Origin: Aeoliella straminimaris
Lineage (GTDB): Bacteria > Planctomycetota > Planctomycetia > Pirellulales > Lacipirellulaceae
Assembly: GCF_024054565.1 (NCBI RefSeq)
Contig: NZ_JAMXLR010000072.1
Span: 62,001 to 126,000, forward strand
DNA length: 64,000 bases
Direction of reading: 5' to 3'
Part shown: one piece after another, positions 16,168 to 24,267 of the stretch
How positions within the stretch are numbered: position 1 is the first letter of the stretch
How the letters are laid out: each line of letters opens with the position of its first letter
Translations under genes and position numbers: made by a program
Notes under the pieces: model-generated
Databases searched by the model: none
Seen by the model: the letters and a program-made list of their open reading frames with translations, nothing else
Told to the model about the DNA's origin: nothing

Positions 16168-17603
16168 TGTCCAAGACATCGTTGACCACGGGGCGGGCCA
16201 CGACTCTGGGTGTCATCGTCGGCAATCGCGACTTCTTTCCCGACCACCTGATTTCGGAGGCCCGTAGCGACATCGCAGCGTTGTTCCAGGAACTGAACAT
16301 CACGCCGGTGTGGTTGGGGGAGGAGGAGTCGAAGCTGGGCGGAGTCGAGACGCATGCCGAAGCCCGGCGATGCGCGGAGCTGTTCCGCAGGCGTCGTGAC
16401 GAAATGGATGGCGTACTTGTCTGCTTGCCGAACTTTGGCGATGAGAAAGGTGTGGCCGATACTCTGAAGCTGGCCGAGCTCAATGTACCTGTGCTGATTC
16501 AGGGGTATCCCGACGACTTAAATCAGTTGGGCGTATCTCGCCGCCGTGACGCATTCTGCGGAAAGATATCGGTATGCAACAATCTGGTGCAGGCGGGGAT
16601 TCCATTCTCGCTGACCGAAAAGCACGTATCTTCTCCCACCAGCGATAGCTTCCGCAGCGACTTGGCCAAGTTCGTGTCCGTGTGCCGCGTCGTTAATGGC
16701 CTGCGCGGCGTCCGCCTAGGGGCAGTCGGGGCCCGCCCCGGGGCGTTCAACACCGTGCGTTACAGTGAGAAAATCCTGGAACGCAATGGTGTCAGCGTCA
16801 CCACGGTCGATCTCTCCGAATTCATCGCTACGGCGGAAAAGTTGCCTGCCGACGATGGCCGTGTGGCCGCCAAGTTGGACGACATTCAAGGGTACGCTCC
16901 CGCACCTGGCGTGCCGCCTGAAAAGCTTACCAAGATGGCCCGCATGGGCGTCGTGCTGTCGGACTGGATGGACGAAAACGCGTTGGATGCAACGGCTATT
17001 CAGTGCTGGACTTCCGTGCAGCAGAACCTCGGGTGTAATGTCTGCACGCTTATGAGCATGATGAGCGAACGTTTTATGCCGAGTGCCTGCGAAGTGGACG
17101 TAACGGGCACGCTTACCATGTACGCGATGCAGTTGGCATCTGCCACGCCAGCGGCCTTGGTCGACTGGAACAACAACTATGGCGACGACGAGAACAAGTG
17201 TACGCTGTTCCATTGTGGCAATTGGGCCAAGAGCTTCTTGCCGGACATCACGATCGCTACGGCTCCGATCCTTGGCACCACTTTAGGGGAAGAAAACACC
17301 TATGGAGCGCTGAAGGGCCGCACGCCCGCGGGCCCTCTTACCTATGGTCGGCTGACAACAGCCGACAGCGATGGCTGCATTCGGGCTTACGTGGGGCAGG
17401 GGCAACTGACCAACGACGAGCTCGACACGTTCGGCACTCGCGCGGTTGCGGAGGTCCCCAACCTCCAGGGACTGCTGAAGCACGTATGCCGCCAGGGTTT
17501 TGAGCATCATGTGGTAATGACGCAGTCGCACACCGCAGCAGTGCTTCAGGAAGCCTTTGAGACCTACCTGTGCTGGCCTACCTACGTCCATGGGGAGTGC
17601 TAG
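16164..17603 (+). CDS. L-fucose/L-arabinose isomerase-like protein
   Basis: A 479-residue cytoplasmic enzyme of the fucose isomerase-like superfamily, preceded by AAGGAG. Glu310 in SACEVDVTG and Asp334 in LVDWNNNYGDDEN have the same 24-residue spacing as metal ligands Glu337 and Asp361 of E. coli FucI; His350 in CTLFHCG may be the third ligand. Such enzymes interconvert aldoses and ketoses with Mn2+. It is shorter than FucI (591 aa) and belongs to the branch of uncharacterised FucI-like proteins, so the substrate is unlikely to be deduced from the name. The next genes encode a two-subunit transketolase and an FGGY kinase, so an aldose-to-ketose step before phosphorylation is plausible. Confidence 0.8.
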   Translation: MMSKTSLTTGRATTLGVIVGNRDFFPDHLISEARSDIAALFQELNITPVWLGEEESKLGGVETHAEARRCAELFRRRRDEMDGVLVCLPNFGDEKGVADTLKLAELNVPVLIQGYPDDLNQLGVSRRRDAFCGKISVCNNLVQAGIPFSLTEKHVSSPTSDSFRSDLAKFVSVCRVVNGLRGVRLGAVGARPGAFNTVRYSEKILERNGVSVTTVDLSEFIATAEKLPADDGRVAAKLDDIQGYAPAPGVPPEKLTKMARMGVVLSDWMDENALDATAIQCWTSVQQNLGCNVCTLMSMMSERFMPSACEVDVTGTLTMYAMQLASATPAALVDWNNNYGDDENKCTLFHCGNWAKSFLPDITIATAPILGTTLGEENTYGALKGRTPAGPLTYGRLTTADSDGCIRAYVGQGQLTNDELDTFGTRAVAEVPNLQGLLKHVCRQGFEHHVVMTQSHTAAVLQEAFETYLCWPTYVHGEC

Positions 17604-17609
17604 ACAGCG

Positions 17610-18458
17610 ATGACTGGGTCCCAGCTTTCCAACCATGATTTGCAGGTAAAGAGCCTTGAGTATCGCCGCGACATCTTGCGGTGTATCTACGGGGCCGGCG
17701 CCGGTCATACTGGCGGGAGCTTGTCGTGTGTCGACATCCTAAATGTGCTCTACAATCGGGTTTTGAACGTCGGCCCTGCGAACTGGGACGATCCGAATCG
17801 CGACCGTTACGTGCAGAGCAAGGGACACTCGGTCGAGGCACTGTACGTGGTACTGGCCGACCAGGGATTCTTTCCCGCCGAGCAACTCTCCACGCTCTGT
17901 CATGGTGGCTCACCATTCGTAGGCCATCCTACACGCAAAGTGCCGGGTATCGAGATGAACACCGGAGCGTTGGGGCATGGACTGCCAATTTCGGTGGGCA
18001 TGGCCCTGGCCGCCAAGCTGGATCACGCGCCGTACCGAGTGTTCACCCTGCTAGGGGACGGCGAACTGGCTGAGGGTTCCAACTGGGAAGGCGCCATGTG
18101 CGCCGCGCACTATGAGCTGGAAAACCTGACCGCCATTATCGATTGCAACACACTGCAGATCACGGGACGAACACGCGAGGTGTGTTCGAACGAGCCGCTC
18201 GACGAAAAGTTCGCCGCCTTCGGTTGGAAGGTGATTGAAGTCGATGGGCATTCCATCGAGGCACTTTCCCAAGCACTCATCAGTCGGGCATCGGGACAGC
18301 CGACCTGCGTGATCGCCCACACCATTAAGGGGCGAGGGATCAGCTTCATGGAGCACGTGGTCAGTTGGCACCACGGAGTACCAAGCGAAGCAGAGTATGG
18401 ACAGGCCCTGGAGGAACTCGAAGCCCAATTGTGCGAACTCAAAGGGGTGGCAACATGA
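17610..18458 (+). CDS. transketolase N-terminal subunit (TPP-binding)
   Basis: A 282-residue protein covering only the thiamine-diphosphate-binding half of transketolase. GHTGGSLSCVDIL at 32-44, SKGHSVEALY at 70-79, and a TPP/Mg motif from GDGELAEG (149-156) to Asn180 are intact. Split transketolases work as heterotetramers with the C-terminal subunit, encoded next with an ATGA overlap at 18455. Known two-subunit examples include archaeal-type transketolases and the apulose-4-phosphate transketolase AptA/AptB of D-apiose catabolism, which sits beside an FGGY kinase as here. The gene starts 6 nt after the isomerase-like stop. Confidence 0.93.
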   Translation: MTGSQLSNHDLQVKSLEYRRDILRCIYGAGAGHTGGSLSCVDILNVLYNRVLNVGPANWDDPNRDRYVQSKGHSVEALYVVLADQGFFPAEQLSTLCHGGSPFVGHPTRKVPGIEMNTGALGHGLPISVGMALAAKLDHAPYRVFTLLGDGELAEGSNWEGAMCAAHYELENLTAIIDCNTLQITGRTREVCSNEPLDEKFAAFGWKVIEVDGHSIEALSQALISRASGQPTCVIAHTIKGRGISFMEHVVSWHHGVPSEAEYGQALEELEAQLCELKGVAT

Positions 18459-19471
18459 GTGCGCCCGCCCCCAGTGTGTATTCGTCGGATGCTCAACGTC
18501 AGATCGCGCGACTTGGCTTGGAAAAAGGTCGGGCCAATCTTGAAGTGTTTGCCGAGACGGTCCAAGCTCTAGCGGAGCAGGACCGCGACGTGCTGGCCGT
18601 GACCAGCGATTCGCGGGGCTCGGGTAAGCTCAAGCCTTTTGGGCAGGCGTTGCCCCGCCAGATTGTGGAGGTCGGGATCGCCGAACAGAATCTGGTGGGC
18701 GTAGCGGCAGGACTCGCGTCCACCGGCAAAAAGGTGTTCGCCGTTTCGCCTGGCTGCTTCCTCACAGCACGGTCGTTGGAACAGATCAAAAACGATGTAT
18801 GTTACTCCGACGTACCGGTCAACGTGGTCGGCATAAGCGCCGGAGTGAGCTATGGTGCACTCGGCAGCACGCACCATTCGCTTCACGATTTTGCCGCTCT
18901 GCGAGCAATCACCAATATTACGATCCTCGCGCCAGGCGATAATCGTGAAACCCAGGCCGCCGTGCGTTGGGCAGCCAGCCACGCCAAGCCTGTCTATCTG
19001 CGGTTTGGCAAGGCGGCGATGTACGACCTCGGAGAATCATCTGTACCTGCAGATCCCCGCCAGGCAATGGTTCTCCGCGATGGGACGGACGTGGCGCTGA
19101 TCGGCACCGGCGAGGCGACTATCCATTGCTTGTTGGCAGCGGCCCTGTTAGAGGAGGAAGGCGTCGAGGCCCGCGTGTTGAGCGTACCCTGTGTCAAACC
19201 ATTGGATATTGACGCCATCATGGGTGCCGCGCGCGTCTGTCGTGCCGTGGTAGTAGCCGAAGAGCATTCAATCCATGGTGGCTTAGGCGAGGCGTGCGCC
19301 ACGGTGCTGCTGACCGCTGGCGTTACACCCGCGTTCCGCATTGTGGCAATTCCCGATGAGGACACCTACACCGGGAGCCAGGCCGAAATCTTCAGTCACT
19401 ACGGAATCTCGATGGAAGGTATCGTCGCCGAAGCCCGCGATGCTCTGGCCGCACAAGGGGCTACACTATGA
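18455..19471 (+). CDS. transketolase C-terminal subunit
   Basis: A 338-residue protein with the pyrimidine-binding and C-terminal domains of transketolase. The start is ATG 18455, overlapping the N-subunit TGA. RQIVEVGIAEQNLVGVAAGL at about 66-86 contains the catalytic Glu that activates TPP. YGALGSTHHSLHDFAALRAI and the C-terminal HSIHGGLGEACATVL complete the family pattern. The ketol donor and acceptor are probably a ketose phosphate made by the following FGGY kinase and a triose phosphate, by analogy with AptA/AptB. It overlaps the kinase gene by ATGA (19468-19471). Confidence 0.92.
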   Translation: MSAPAPSVYSSDAQRQIARLGLEKGRANLEVFAETVQALAEQDRDVLAVTSDSRGSGKLKPFGQALPRQIVEVGIAEQNLVGVAAGLASTGKKVFAVSPGCFLTARSLEQIKNDVCYSDVPVNVVGISAGVSYGALGSTHHSLHDFAALRAITNITILAPGDNRETQAAVRWAASHAKPVYLRFGKAAMYDLGESSVPADPRQAMVLRDGTDVALIGTGEATIHCLLAAALLEEEGVEARVLSVPCVKPLDIDAIMGAARVCRAVVVAEEHSIHGGLGEACATVLLTAGVTPAFRIVAIPDEDTYTGSQAEIFSHYGISMEGIVAEARDALAAQGATL

Positions 19472-20943
19472 GCCTGTTGATCGCCATCGATCAGAGTACT
19501 TCGGCTACTAAGGCGATCCTGTTCGACTCGCAAGCGACCGCCTTGGATTCCGTTTCACTCGAGCACCAGCAGCACTATCCGCAACCGGGCTGGGTGGAGC
19601 ACGATGCTGAAGAGATTTGGCAAAATTTGCTGAAGTCGACGAGCCAACTCTGCAGCCGCAACCGTGACAAGTTGCACGAGGTGCGCGGCGTGTCGATCAC
19701 GAACCAGCGTGAGACGTTCGTCGTCTTCGAACGTTGCACCGGCAGTCCCTTAGCCAGCGCTGTGGTGTGGCAGTGCCGCCGGGGAGACGCCATCTGCGAG
19801 GAACTTCGTCAGGCAGGGCACGAAGCGCACGTTGCCGAGAAGACGGGGTTGCGAATTGACTCCTACTTCTCAGGTTCCAAGATTTTGTGGCTCATGCGAG
19901 AGCGCCCCGACATTGCCGAGGCGGCCGCTCGTGGTGACGCCTGTGTGTCGACGATCGACGCCTATCTAGTCCATCGCTTGACGGGCGGATCTGTATTCGC
20001 GACTGATCCCACCAACGCCAGTCGCACGCTGCTGTACGACATCGCCAAACGCGATTGGGATGCCGATCTATGTGACCTGTTCGATGTGCCGCCATGTGCT
20101 CTGCCCGAGGTCCGCGACAATACGAGCATGTTTGGCGAGACCGACCTAGCTGGCGCGCTACCGGCCAGCGTGCCGATCTGCGGCATCATGGGCGACTCGC
20201 AGGCCTCGCTATTTGCGCAGCGATGCTACTCGCCCGGCGACGCGAAGGCCACGTTCGGCTCGGGAACCTCGGTGCTGCTGAATATTGGCGATCTGCAGAT
20301 GCCTAATTGCGGGGCCGTCGCGGCGCTGGCATGGGTTGTCGACGGAAAGCCGACGTACGCCTGGGAAGGACTGATCAACTACTCAGCGGCGACTATCGCC
20401 TGGCTGCAGAATCAACTCGGCTTGTTCGACTCCCCAGACGAAGCCGAGCAACTCGCACGGAAAGTCGATAGCAGCGGGGGCGTTTACCTCGTTCCCGCCT
20501 TTGCGGGACTCAGCGCACCTTACTGGCAGCCCAATGCGCGGGCGGCTATTGTGGGAATGACCGCTTACACGGGGCGCGAGCACTTGGCTCGCGCCGCGCT
20601 CGAGTCGATTGCGCTGCAGGTTCGCGATGTGGTTGAGATGCTTGCCATGAGCGGGGTGCGTCCCACTTCATTGTGCGTGGATGGCGGCCCCACTCGCAAC
20701 CGACTGCTGATGCAGATGGTGGCCGACATCGCCGAAGTGAAATTGATCTCAGCATCGTCCCCCAACTTTTCTGCCCTCGGTGCCGCAATGGCCGGTATGC
20801 TCGGCCTCGGAATGGCGGAATCGATGAATTCGCTAAGTGAATTGCCTCGTGATGTTACGCTGTTCGAGCCGCAGATGAAGTCGGAGCGACTGGGCAATCT
20901 GGTCGATGGCTGGCATTCGGCCGTCCGGCGCGTGTTGCAGTAG
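19468..20943 (+). CDS. FGGY-family carbohydrate kinase, glycerol-kinase-like
   Basis: A 491-residue FGGY kinase, closest in pattern to glycerol kinase: AIDQSTSATKAILFD at 6-20, HYPQPGWVEHD at 36-46, TNQRET at 78-83, VVWQCRR at 99-105 and DSYFSGSK at 131-138. Relative to E. coli GlpK, Arg81-Glu82 match Arg83-Glu84, Tyr133 matches Tyr135 and Asp243 matches Asp245. Ser244 replaces Gln246, one of the glycerol-contacting residues, suggesting a different small polyol or ketose. A GAALESIALQVRDV-like segment and DGGPTRNRLLMQ complete the family. In D-apiose catabolism an FGGY kinase (AplK) phosphorylates apulose before the split transketolase, the same gene association as here. glpK-like housekeeping function is less likely in this operon. 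Confidence 0.88.
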   Translation: MSLLIAIDQSTSATKAILFDSQATALDSVSLEHQQHYPQPGWVEHDAEEIWQNLLKSTSQLCSRNRDKLHEVRGVSITNQRETFVVFERCTGSPLASAVVWQCRRGDAICEELRQAGHEAHVAEKTGLRIDSYFSGSKILWLMRERPDIAEAAARGDACVSTIDAYLVHRLTGGSVFATDPTNASRTLLYDIAKRDWDADLCDLFDVPPCALPEVRDNTSMFGETDLAGALPASVPICGIMGDSQASLFAQRCYSPGDAKATFGSGTSVLLNIGDLQMPNCGAVAALAWVVDGKPTYAWEGLINYSAATIAWLQNQLGLFDSPDEAEQLARKVDSSGGVYLVPAFAGLSAPYWQPNARAAIVGMTAYTGREHLARAALESIALQVRDVVEMLAMSGVRPTSLCVDGGPTRNRLLMQMVADIAEVKLISASSPNFSALGAAMAGMLGLGMAESMNSLSELPRDVTLFEPQMKSERLGNLVDGWHSAVRRVLQ

Positions 20944-20999
20944 CCACGTGACAGGGGCCGACTTTCAGCCCACACAAACTACGAACGTATCGCTAACTG

Positions 21000-22274
21000 A
21001 TGACTCGTCTCACCGCCACTTACCTGGTCGAAACGCCTCTGCCGGTCGAGGAGGCGGCTGCGCAGTTGGCCGGTGAGCAATCCTCGGGAACGTTTGTCGC
21101 TGTGCCAGGCGAATCGGAAGAACTCAAGCAGCGTTTTGCGGCACGAGTCGAACGCATCGACCTGCTGGAGGTGGTGGAGCATCCAAGCCTTCCGGGAGGG
21201 CGCTACGCGGATCGATATCAACGGGCCGAAGTGGCCGTCAGTTGGCCGGTCGACAACTTTGGCGCCAATCTGCCAGCAATCGTGTCGACGGTGGGCGGCA
21301 ACCTCTTCGAACTCCGTGGTTTCACCGGGCTCAAGCTGATGGACTTGGAGATCCCGGACGATCTATTGCAGCACTACGTTGGGCCCAAGCAGGGCGTGCA
21401 GGGATGTCGACAGCTCGCCGGCGTAGCCGATCGTCCGCTGATTGGCACGATCATCAAGCCGAGCGTTGGGCTTTCGCCCACCGAGACCGCACGCTTGATA
21501 GAGCCAATCGTGGCAGCCGGCATCGACTTCATTAAAGACGACGAGTTGATGGCAAATCCACCGCACTCGCCATTCGACCAGCGACTTGCTGCGTTGATGC
21601 ACGTGGTGAACCGCCATGCCGATCGAACTGGCAAACGCGTGATGCTGGCGATGAACGTCACCGACGAACTTGACGCCATGTTGCAGCACTACGATCATCT
21701 GGTCGAGGCCGGCGGCACTTGCGCTATGGTGAGCGTGAACAGCGTGGGGCTGGTGGCCGTGAGGAAGCTTTGCGAACACGGAAATCTGGCCATCCACGGG
21801 CATCGCAATGGCTGGGGCATGATGACGCGCAGCCCGCTACTGGGGGTGGAGTTTCCCGCATATTCAAAACTATGGAGATTGGCTGGCGTCGATCAACTAC
21901 ACGTCAACGGAATAGACAACAAGTTTTGGGAACCGGATGATTCGGTCGTCCGATCGATCGCCGCGTGTCAGGAGCCGCTCGGGCTGATTCGGCCACTGCT
22001 GCCTGTCGTCTCGTCGGGGCAGTGGGGCGGGCAGGCTTTCGAGACGTATCGCCGCACCCAGACGACCGACCTGCTGTACATGGCCGGTGGAGGAATTATG
22101 GCTCATCCCGGCGGACCCGCGGCGGGCGTAGTGGCAATCCAGCAAGCCTGGCAAGCCGCCGTGGACGGAAGAACGCTGTTGGAAGCCGCTGCCGATTATC
22201 CCGAGTTTCGACAGTCGGTTGCGAAGTTTGGCGGAACCGAACTGGCTGAGCAACTCGCCGGGGGCCGCGGATGA
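21000..22274 (+). CDS. RuBisCO-like protein (form IV large-subunit homologue)
   Basis: A 424-residue RuBisCO superfamily protein. N domain 1-140; TIM-barrel 145-420. Active-site counterparts visible: Lys153 in GTIIKPSVG (RuBisCO Lys175), Lys179, Asp181 and Glu182 in FIKDDE (carbamylated Lys201, Asp203, Glu204), His268-Arg269 in HGHRNGWG (His294-Arg295), His301 in LHVNG near His327, Ser339-Gly340 and the phosphate-loop glycines MAGGGIMAHPGG. A full metal-carbamate centre is therefore predicted, but the loop-6 GKLEG is replaced by NKFWEP. It is not a CO2-fixing enzyme by context. Described RLPs include the 3-oxo-isoapionate-4-phosphate decarboxylase OiaX, which acts after a DUF1537 kinase; here the DUF1537 gene follows with an ATGA overlap. 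The start follows 56 nt after the FGGY stop. Confidence 0.92.
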   Translation: MTRLTATYLVETPLPVEEAAAQLAGEQSSGTFVAVPGESEELKQRFAARVERIDLLEVVEHPSLPGGRYADRYQRAEVAVSWPVDNFGANLPAIVSTVGGNLFELRGFTGLKLMDLEIPDDLLQHYVGPKQGVQGCRQLAGVADRPLIGTIIKPSVGLSPTETARLIEPIVAAGIDFIKDDELMANPPHSPFDQRLAALMHVVNRHADRTGKRVMLAMNVTDELDAMLQHYDHLVEAGGTCAMVSVNSVGLVAVRKLCEHGNLAIHGHRNGWGMMTRSPLLGVEFPAYSKLWRLAGVDQLHVNGIDNKFWEPDDSVVRSIAACQEPLGLIRPLLPVVSSGQWGGQAFETYRRTQTTDLLYMAGGGIMAHPGGPAAGVVAIQQAWQAAVDGRTLLEAAADYPEFRQSVAKFGGTELAEQLAGGRG

Positions 22275-23614
22275 TGCGTTCGGCCCACTCAACACCGTGG
22301 ATGGCCTACTTTGCAGACGACCTGACCGGTGCTACCGATGCGATGGAGCGACTCGAACTGGCCGGTGTGCGGACGGCGCTCTACCTGCAATCGCCCAGCC
22401 GCGACCGCGTAGCCAGCGACCCGGATATTCAAGCGGTGGGCGTCGCTGGCTCCACCCGAGCCATGCCTACAAACCAACTGGAGGACGTGATTCGCCCGGC
22501 ATTGGCATCGCTACGTGACTTGGGGGCGCCGCACGTTCACTACAAGGTCTGTTCGACGTTCGATTCTTCCCCCTCCGTGGGCAGCATTGGCCGAGTGATC
22601 GACGTGGCCAGTAGCCTGTTTACTTCTCTATTTATCCCGGTGGTGGTCGGTACACCGACGCTGGGTCGTTGGTGCGTATTTGGTAACTTGTTCGCCAGCA
22701 TGGGCATCGGCGCAACCGGATCGGCATACCGCCTCGACCGCCATCCATCAATGAGCCAGCATCCGACCACTCCAGCCGACGAGGCCGACCTGCGACGGCA
22801 CTTGGCCAAGCAGACGGAACAGCGGGTCGGCCTGGTAGATGTGCGTACGCTTGCGCTGCCCCCTGAGGAAGCCGCCAGCGAGCTGGAACACATCTTAAGC
22901 GACGAGCACTGCCGGGTTGTATTGTTCGATACACTGACGGACGATCACTTCGGGCAGATTGGCGCCCTGGTCGCGCCGCGTGGCACGGTCGACGAGCCCC
23001 TGTTTTGGGTGGGGTCTTCAGCGGTGGAGTCGGTGCTCACCGCACACTGGCGGGCGACTGGCCAGTTGCGTGAAGTAAGCCGCCCGGGAGTCGCTGACCT
23101 ACGTGGTGTCGCGCTGGTACTCGCCGGAAGTTGCTCGCCGGTGACGGCCGCACAGGTCGAATTCGCTCAAGAGTCTGGATTGCGAAAACTAACGCTCACC
23201 ATCGAGCAGATAGCCACCGGCGAAAGGTCCCTGGAACATCTGGCAAGATGCGTGATGGACTGCCTGGAATCTAGCGAGTCCGTGATCGTGGCCACCGAAG
23301 CAAAGACACCTCGCAGCCAACTTTCGGCAGAGGCATTAGGGCGATACCTTGGCCAGTTATGTCAACAGGTGCTGCGACGAGTTCGACCGGATCTTCTGGT
23401 ACTCGCCGGCGGGGATACTTCGAGCCATACCGCGGCGACACTGCCCGTTGAATCGCTCCGCTTTGTGGCACCGTTGACTCCAGGCGCACCCATATGCCGC
23501 ATCGTTTCGTCGGAACCATGGCTTGATGGACAGCAGATCGTACTTAAGGGCGGGCAAGTCGGCCGACCCGACTTCCTCGCAAATCTGGCAGCGGGGCAGG
23601 GAGGAGCAGCATGA
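22271..23614 (+). CDS. DUF1537 (four-carbon acid sugar kinase family) protein
   Basis: A 447-residue kinase of the OtnK/DtnK/OiaK family. YFADDLTGATDAMERLELAG at 13-32 is the N-terminal signature with the substrate Asp pair. The C-terminal nucleotide-binding domain has LVLAGGDTSSHTAA and the RIVSSEPWLDGQQIVLKGGQ stretch. Members phosphorylate sugar acids: D/L-threonate, D-erythronate, 3-oxo-tetronates and 3-oxo-isoapionate. The start codon overlaps the RLP stop (ATGA 22271-22274), and its own stop overlaps the racemase-like gene (ATGA 23611-23614). The tight link to an RLP suggests that it makes the phosphorylated acid on which the RLP acts. Confidence 0.92.
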   Translation: MMRSAHSTPWMAYFADDLTGATDAMERLELAGVRTALYLQSPSRDRVASDPDIQAVGVAGSTRAMPTNQLEDVIRPALASLRDLGAPHVHYKVCSTFDSSPSVGSIGRVIDVASSLFTSLFIPVVVGTPTLGRWCVFGNLFASMGIGATGSAYRLDRHPSMSQHPTTPADEADLRRHLAKQTEQRVGLVDVRTLALPPEEAASELEHILSDEHCRVVLFDTLTDDHFGQIGALVAPRGTVDEPLFWVGSSAVESVLTAHWRATGQLREVSRPGVADLRGVALVLAGSCSPVTAAQVEFAQESGLRKLTLTIEQIATGERSLEHLARCVMDCLESSESVIVATEAKTPRSQLSAEALGRYLGQLCQQVLRRVRPDLLVLAGGDTSSHTAATLPVESLRFVAPLTPGAPICRIVSSEPWLDGQQIVLKGGQVGRPDFLANLAAGQGGAA

Positions 23615-24264
23615 AGAAACTTGGTTTGATACACACCTCAGCGACATTGGTGCCGGTATTTGCAGAACTCTGTGAAGAGTTGTTGCCAGGAGTGGCCGTG
23701 TTCAACATCGCGGACGACAGCCTTATCAAAGACGTTATCGCGGCCGGGCGGCTCACACCGAGCGTGTCCCGCCGCGTGGCCTCGCAAGTGATCGCGGCCA
23801 GCGAAGCCGGCGCCGACCAAATCCTGGTAACCTGCTCCTCGATCGGCGAAGCCGTGGAAAGAGCCGCGACACTTGTCGACCCGCCCGTGCTACGAGTCGA
23901 CCAACCGATGGCGGACCAGGCCGTCGCAGTGGGCACTCGGATTGGCGTGGCGGCTACGCTACCTACGACGCTCGAGCCCACGGCCGATTTGATCAGGCGT
24001 CGCGCCCAACTCGCCGACAAGTCGATCGATCTCACGGCCCAATTGTGTGAAGGAGCCTTTGAGGCCCTGATGTCGGGCGACAGCGACAAGCATGATTCCA
24101 TGGTTGCCGAAGCTCTGTTGAAGCTGGCCAAGGACAACGACGTCGTGGTGCTTGCCCAGGCGTCGATGGCTCGGGTAGTGCCACAATTGGGTGCGATCGA
24201 CACGCCAGTCCTCTCCAGTCCCCGCCTGGCGGTAACCTACCTCGCGGAGCATTGCCAGGCGTAG
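23611..24264 (+). CDS. Asp/Glu/hydantoin racemase-superfamily enzyme with a single catalytic Cys
   Basis: A 217-residue protein with the two-domain alpha/beta fold of the Asp/Glu racemase superfamily, preceded by GGGAGGAGC. The first catalytic cysteine is present (Cys75 in ILVTCSSIGEAV). At the second catalytic position, usually a GC(T/A)GM-type motif, the sequence is VVLAQASMARV, with Gln183 where the cysteine would be. Two-base racemisation is therefore unlikely. Single-Cys members, such as arylmalonate decarboxylase, perform other chemistry. The gene sits between DUF1537 (ATGA overlap) and the BASS transporter (3 nt gap), so it probably acts on an acid intermediate of the same pathway. The reaction is unknown. 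Confidence 0.8.
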   Translation: MKKLGLIHTSATLVPVFAELCEELLPGVAVFNIADDSLIKDVIAAGRLTPSVSRRVASQVIAASEAGADQILVTCSSIGEAVERAATLVDPPVLRVDQPMADQAVAVGTRIGVAATLPTTLEPTADLIRRRAQLADKSIDLTAQLCEGAFEALMSGDSDKHDSMVAEALLKLAKDNDVVVLAQASMARVVPQLGAIDTPVLSSPRLAVTYLAEHCQA

Positions 24265-24267
24265 AGT

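Noticed and set aside
17610..19471. Frameshifted single transketolase gene
   Set aside because: Both halves have proper starts and the ATGA junction is typical of genuine two-subunit transketolases.
21000..22274. RLP as evidence of autotrophic CO2 fixation
   Set aside because: No phosphoribulokinase or small subunit nearby, loop-6 GKLEG absent, and the operon is catabolic.
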